This document shows, in pieces, positions 59,136 through 64,000 of a stretch of DNA of 64,000 bases (position 1 is its first letter; each line of letters begins with the position of its first letter). Source of the DNA: Rhizophagus clarus (Eukaryota; Glomeromycota; Glomeromycetes; Glomerales; Glomeraceae); the NCBI GenBank assembly GCA_015698045.1, contig BLAL01000264.1, positions 43,278 through 107,277 on the forward strand. Direction: 5' to 3'. The position numbers and the translations under genes are program-made. The notes beneath the pieces were generated by a model, which saw nothing but the letters and a program-made list of their open reading frames with translations, did not search any database and was not told the origin of the DNA.

Positions 59136-62100
59136 TATTATTGAATGAGTTTTTTGCTTTTTTAATTATTTTGTTTTAAAAAAATTATTATTATTTTTTT
59201 TTTTACAACAAAAAAATATTTTTTCTATATAAATGGCTGTCCAAATTACAATATAAAAAAAATCACAAAAAAATAGTGATATTAAAAAAAAGATTATCAG
59301 AAATCAGAATCATAGTACAAAAATGTTGATCTGATTTTTGATCCATTTATTTTTTTTTAAGATCAGACAAAAATTACAACTTGATTTTAAACTGAGATAA
59401 GAGAGATCAGAGAGAGAGTTTTTTCATTGTTTTTCTTTGAAAGAAATGATTATTAACATTTCTATTTTTTCTTTTTTGTAGTAAAGATCACAGGCAACTT
59501 TTGAGATTGAGTCATTAAGGTAATGAAAGGGCTTTCATTTTTTTCTTAATTTTGTTTTAAAAAGAAATGTGGCTAATTTAATTTTTTATTTTTGTAGAAC
59601 TTTCAGACAAAAAAACATGCCTAGACTTTTAACATAAGGTAAGGCTTTTTTTTAATACTTTTTTAAGAAATGTATGTTTATTTATCAATAATTTATTTAT
59701 TTTTTTTATATAGATAGAGTTTTTGAATGAAAATTGTAACTGGAATACTGGACTTCTGAAATCAGGATAAGGGACTAAGGAAGGACTGGGATTCAGGAAA
59801 AAGTTATTTTTACGATTAACTAGAAAAATATAAAAATTTAAAAATTGTTTATATAAAGAATTATTACTCTTATATGAGTGCAAAATTATCTAAAAAATTG
59901 TAAAATATGACAATTAATTTGATAAATTTGTAACTGTAAATTAAATTCAAAGAAATAATGAAAACTTATTATAATAAAAAGACTAAATTATATATAAATT
60001 TAAATAGATACTTCATCGTTTTCTTTAAAAAATATTATTAATGTTTTTATTTTTCATTTTTGTTATGTGATATATAAAATGTAGTAGGTGGAGCCAGAAA
60101 TGAGTTTTTTATGATTAGTCTTCTTTTCCAAGAAATGTTTTCTAACATTTTTCTTTTTCTTTTTTCTTAGGAATAATTTCAGCGTAATTACGCCATTTCA
60201 GAAAGTATTTCAGATTTCAGGTTGAGTTTTAGACCAGAACTCTATAGCCAAAATATTTTGGAAATCAGAAAATAATTTTGGCAGGCAACCTTTATAATCT
60301 ACTGTACGTATCTCCATCAACTTATTTCATTAGTACATTTATCACACTACACCATAATAAATACTCATTTTATATTTGAATCATAACTTAAAATAAAGAA
60401 AAACAAAAGTGAGAACGAAGATAAAAATTTAAATAAATAAAAAAAATTTAAGTTAGTTTAAACTTACTCTGATTGTTAAATCATTTCATACTTAAACCAT
60501 AATTAGCAAAAAGAAAGTGAAAATAAAAATAATAATTTTTTTTAGAAAAAGTTTAAATAAAAGGACTGTGAACCTTCATTTAAATTTTGAAATATAACCT
60601 AGAATAAAAGCAAAAGGATAAAAATAAGAATTGAAAATGAAAATTAAGTAAAAAAATCCTAATTATATATAATGATAAAAAATAAAAAAAAAAAAATTTA
60701 ATCATAAACTAATATAAAATCAAATTTACAGCTGAAATAAAAAGTAAAAAAGAAATAAAGACAATGAAAATATGAAAATTAAAAAAAGTTTAGCTTGACC
60801 AAAAAAAATGAAAGAAAGAAGTGAAGTGAAATGAAAATATGGAAATAAGAAAACAAAATGAAAGAAAAGATAAAATCAAAGAAAAAACTACTTTTATTAT
60901 CAAAAGATTCTTCATACAAATTTGTAGACTATGAACTTAAAAAAAGAAACCACCATCATACTACCAGAAAAAAATAATGCTTACTATTACAAACACAAAC
61001 TATCATTTCCTTCAACCAAAAAATCAAAAATATATAAAAAAAAATAATATCTAAAAAAAAGAAAAAGAAATTAGTATAAGTAGAGATCTAATAATATAAA
61101 AGTGAACAGATATAGTTCAAAAGAGTTGTAAATATAAGAATATAGCAATAATTATATTAAATAATTTATGAATACAATATTAAAAAGCAATTTTTATAAT
61201 AAAAATTTGGATTTTTTTGCATTTTATACAAAAAACTGTCTGAATAACTGATTCATTTTAACTTTAGAAAAAACCTTTTCTATTTTGTAAAATTGCATAT
61301 ATTCTTATTGTCAAATAGTATTTATATCTACTTTTAAAAGGATCTTGAAAAAAAGCATGTTTTTTAAGGTAAATTTCTTGTAAATATAAAAAAAATTAAC
61401 TGTGAAAAGGAAATTTCAATTTATAAAACTTATAGATCATATGGAAATCTACCAAAATACTTAATTAGTACAGATGCAATATATTAAAATTGACATTTTA
61501 ATCGCAATATGAAGTAATTTAATTATGGTTACATGAATTTTGCTTAATATGAAAAATGATTGCCATATTACATGTATGATGATTGATAATAAAATAAATA
61601 AATTTTGGTATAAAATATTAAAAAAAAAAATAAAATAAAATAAAATTTGGTAAATATTGAGTAATTTACATTTATTGAAATTAGTATTTTTTTAAAAATA
61701 ATCCACATATATCTATTATAAATTCTATGTAAACATAATATGTGAATTATCTCAAATTGACTGATTTATTACAAACTCAATTTATAGGTTTAAAAAGTTA
61801 ACTTCATATAAACTCTATGCAAATCTATATGTGAATTATATTAATATTATTCAGAGTTCTATAATACCTATCAATCTTGATGACAGATTTCATAGTACTT
61901 TAATGTGTAAAAAATTGTTTACTCTTAATATGAAAGGTACTTAGAAATCATCTTTTCTTCTAATTAATGAAACTCTAGATTAAAGAAGACTGGCCTATTA
62001 GATATAAGTACCCTACAACTTCATCCCTAGATAGTCAAAAATTTAGATGGTTTCAGACTACAGTATACTGTATAAAAAATAAAATATATAATTTTAGTAT

Positions 62101-62480
62101 TCTGCAAATTTGATAAATCTATGACAGTAAATTATAATATTTAGTTTTATTAGTGATGAGATTTGTAAAATACCTTAATTTTACCTTTATATATCTTTTG
62201 ATATACATACTCTGTTATAGAATTTTGTACAAATATTTGCTTCTTGTTATTTAAAATTATAATATTTCTGGACAAAATTTTTTTAATTTTTTTATGTGCT
62301 GGTTTGATTTTATTTTTATATTTAGCCAAATTTTGGGATATCAAACAGTGACTTGACCAATCAGATTTAAAATTTGGTAGATTATTTTCTATTAAGTAAT
62401 GCTGACAGCATATTTATATGACTAAGTAAATATAGTGAAATTGGTATATTATAGATTGCTGCAGTAGACAATTAATAACT
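59136..62480. other. Decayed repeat region, probably an older relative of the 11.7-kb element
   Basis: A worn exon-like array lies at 59460-59775 (three units with TTTTGTAG or TATATAG acceptors and AAG|GTAA donors). A second copy of the 290-bp repeat lies at 61590-61862. A+T-rich simple sequence lies between (60400-61100). The order array, interior, 290-bp repeat resembles 57575-58615 but is far more diverged and A+T-shifted. No gene is seen; frames at 59629 and 62150 are chance. Confidence 0.5.
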
Positions 62481-63000
62481 TATAATATTTTTATATAAAC
62501 TCTTCTATATGAACTCTTAGAAATAAAAAAAATTTATTTATCAAAATATCCTATACAAATCTTAAGAAAACTCTTAAAAAAAAAATTTCCTATCAGATAT
62601 CCTATATGAACCCTTTCATACAAACTCTTTAGAAAATTTTGCAAAAATATTTTCTATCAAATATCTCATACAAATTCTTCCCATATAAATTCTTAGAAAA
62701 TCTCTTAAAAAAAATTTTCTATCAAAGATATCTAACAAATCTTTCTTATATGAACTCTTAGAAAATCTCTTAAAAAAATTTTCTATCAGATATCTTATAA
62801 CAAACTCTTTTCATATAAATTCTTAGAAAATAAAAAAAATTTCTATTGGATATCCCATATGAACTCTTTTTATACAAACTTTTAGAAATCTCAAAAAATA
62901 AAAATATCTTTATTTATCAAAAATATCCTATACAAATCTTAGGAAATTTATCAAAAAATTTCTATAGAATTTAAAATAATTTATAAATTAAATATTTTCG
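62481..63000. repeat. Inverse copy of the array family of 27003-29870
   Basis: Words such as aaaatatcctatacaaatct, gatatcctatatgaaccctt and aaaaattttctatcaaa are the complement of the 27003-29870 units. The last 60 bp match the complement of that array's left boundary (near 27003-27085). It is a fragment of a second, older copy of the 4.8-kb element family. Confidence 0.75.
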
Positions 63001-63303
63001 CCATTTTCGAATTAGTGTGATTAGCACTAAAATTACTAATTAAATAAAAAATTGACTTTGGACTACAAAAAAAAACTAACATGTGCATATATATAATAAT
63101 AAATATTATTTGATTAACATCATGCTAAACCACTGTTGTATTACCTTTTTCATAATTTAGTTATCATAGTCACATTTTTCGTTAGTAGCTTATAGACTGG
63201 TAAGTAAACGATTCCTAACTAATTCCAAAGATTCCATAAATTCTGATAATTACAAATGTAGTCTGTAATAAACAGTCTTTTATTTTTATAGGTAAACTCA
63301 AAT

Positions 63304-64000
63304 ATGCCTAAAGAATTTAGTGAAGACTTATATTGGCACATTATTTATCTTTATATCGATGGTTTGTCAACTGTAGAAATTGCCAATACATTGCATATGA
63401 GTAAGGGCATTATAAATAAAATAAAAAAGAGATATAACCACTAGGCTTATGTTATAAATCCTTTTAGAGATGTTCCTGGACGAAGAAAGCTCTTTAACAG
63501 AAGAGATATGATTATACTTAGAAATCTTGTTAGCGAAAAAATGGACTGGTATTTAGATGAGTTAGTATATGAAATGGAATCTCTAATAAGGAAAAGAGCA
63601 TCTATTGCAGCACTTTGGCGGTCACTTCAGTATTTAGGAATTACTAAGAAAAAAGGTAAAATATATTATTTGATATTTATTATAAATAATTGATGTAATA
63701 AAATTACTTAAAAGTTTTTTTTGCTATGTAGTTACAAAAAGCAGCATTAGAAAGAAATAAAATCGTACATGCACATTATTTAGCTATAATTGGTGAGCAT
63801 TATACTCAAAATCAACTTATTTTTATTGATGAAAGTGCTAAAGATGAAAGAAGTCTCTTCCGACTATATGGAATATTCACTAAGAAATACTCCTGCTCAA
63901 AAAAAGTAGTTTTTGTAAAAGAGAAACAATATACCATTCTGCCCAGTGTTGGCATTAGACTCATTCCAATTGACTTAATTGGACTTATTAGACAAGTGGA
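63304..64000 (+). pseudogene. Tc1/mariner (IS630-like) transposase, cut by window end
   Basis: Exon 1 (63304 to about 63655) has a helix-turn-helix: HIIYLYIDGLSTVEIANTLH, MSKGIINKIKKRY. A TAG follows at 63442-63444, then NPFRDVPGRRKLFNRRDMII and ASIAALWRSLQYLGITKKK. After an intron ending near 63731 comes the catalytic part: NKIVHAHYLAIIG, QLIFIDESAKDERSLFRLYG (catalytic Asp), KKVVFVKEKQYTILPSVGIR. The phase across the intron does not fit exactly, so an indel near the A-run at 63648 is likely. The 3' end lies outside the window. Confidence 0.8.

Overview
The window is about three-quarters A+T. Its genes are split by short introns (57-91 nt, GT...AG, often with CTAAC/CTGAC-like branch sites), and it is packed with hAT, piggyBac, Tc1/mariner and CACTA/Plavaka-type DNA transposons. 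The style of the transposases (acidic N-termini, BED fingers, a Plavaka-type DDE protein, an IS630-like mariner) fits the repeat-rich part of a Glomeromycotina (arbuscular mycorrhizal) fungal genome. That assignment is inference from family style. I see no rRNA, tRNA, CRISPR array or retroelement.

The main result is the nesting. Almost everything is a transposon inside a transposon, and several insertions can be placed to the base because removing the element plus one target-site copy restores the interrupted reading frame. Left half: a piggyBac transposase gene (8881-9100 and 36253-37960) is split by a 27,152-bp element (9101-36252). This element has CTTTACAGAAAC termini, ATC-rich subterminal arrays and a 2-bp AT target duplication. 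It holds a CACTA/Tnp2-like transposase (11925-15870, with a TA-flanked MITE in an intron), a hAT copy (16282-19869), a gene of an unrecognised family (20067-21390), a disrupted RG-rich gene (25554-32025) and a broken Rad5/Rad16-like SNF2-RING gene (32912-34982). The RG-rich gene is itself split by a 4.8-kb element (26722-31544). A second element of the same terminal family ends at 8880, only 220 bp away in the same piggyBac gene. It carries an internally deleted Tnp2-like gene, an intact-looking Myb/SANT-Arg-rich gene (5153-5771) and a broken paralogue of the unrecognised family (6307-7945).

Right half: an old hAT gene on the minus strand lies in three pieces (58947-59135, 46562-47264, 38639-38940). 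One gap is a 7.6-kb CACTGG-ended element (38941-46561) that contains a foldback repeat and an intact hAT (43958-46452). The other gap is an 11.7-kb element (47265-58938) with a perfect 8-bp target duplication. Its internal repeat array is interrupted by a 9.4-kb element (48128-57572) with TA target sites. That 9.4-kb element carries a coiled-coil/acidic accessory gene (49716-51115), a Plavaka-type transposase (52265-55254) and a second Myb/SANT-Arg-rich gene (55943-56566). The window ends in a decayed repeat region and a 3'-truncated Tc1/mariner gene (63304 onward).

Two themes deserve attention. (1) Two separate large elements each pair a CACTA-superfamily transposase with a small Myb/SANT protein ending in an Arg-rich tail and with a coiled-coil, charged multi-exon accessory gene; this looks like a recurring three-gene transposon cassette. 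(2) Tandem arrays in the big elements are built from short units bounded by a polypyrimidine-AG and an AAG/GTAAGG-like donor, so they read like strings of mini-exons.
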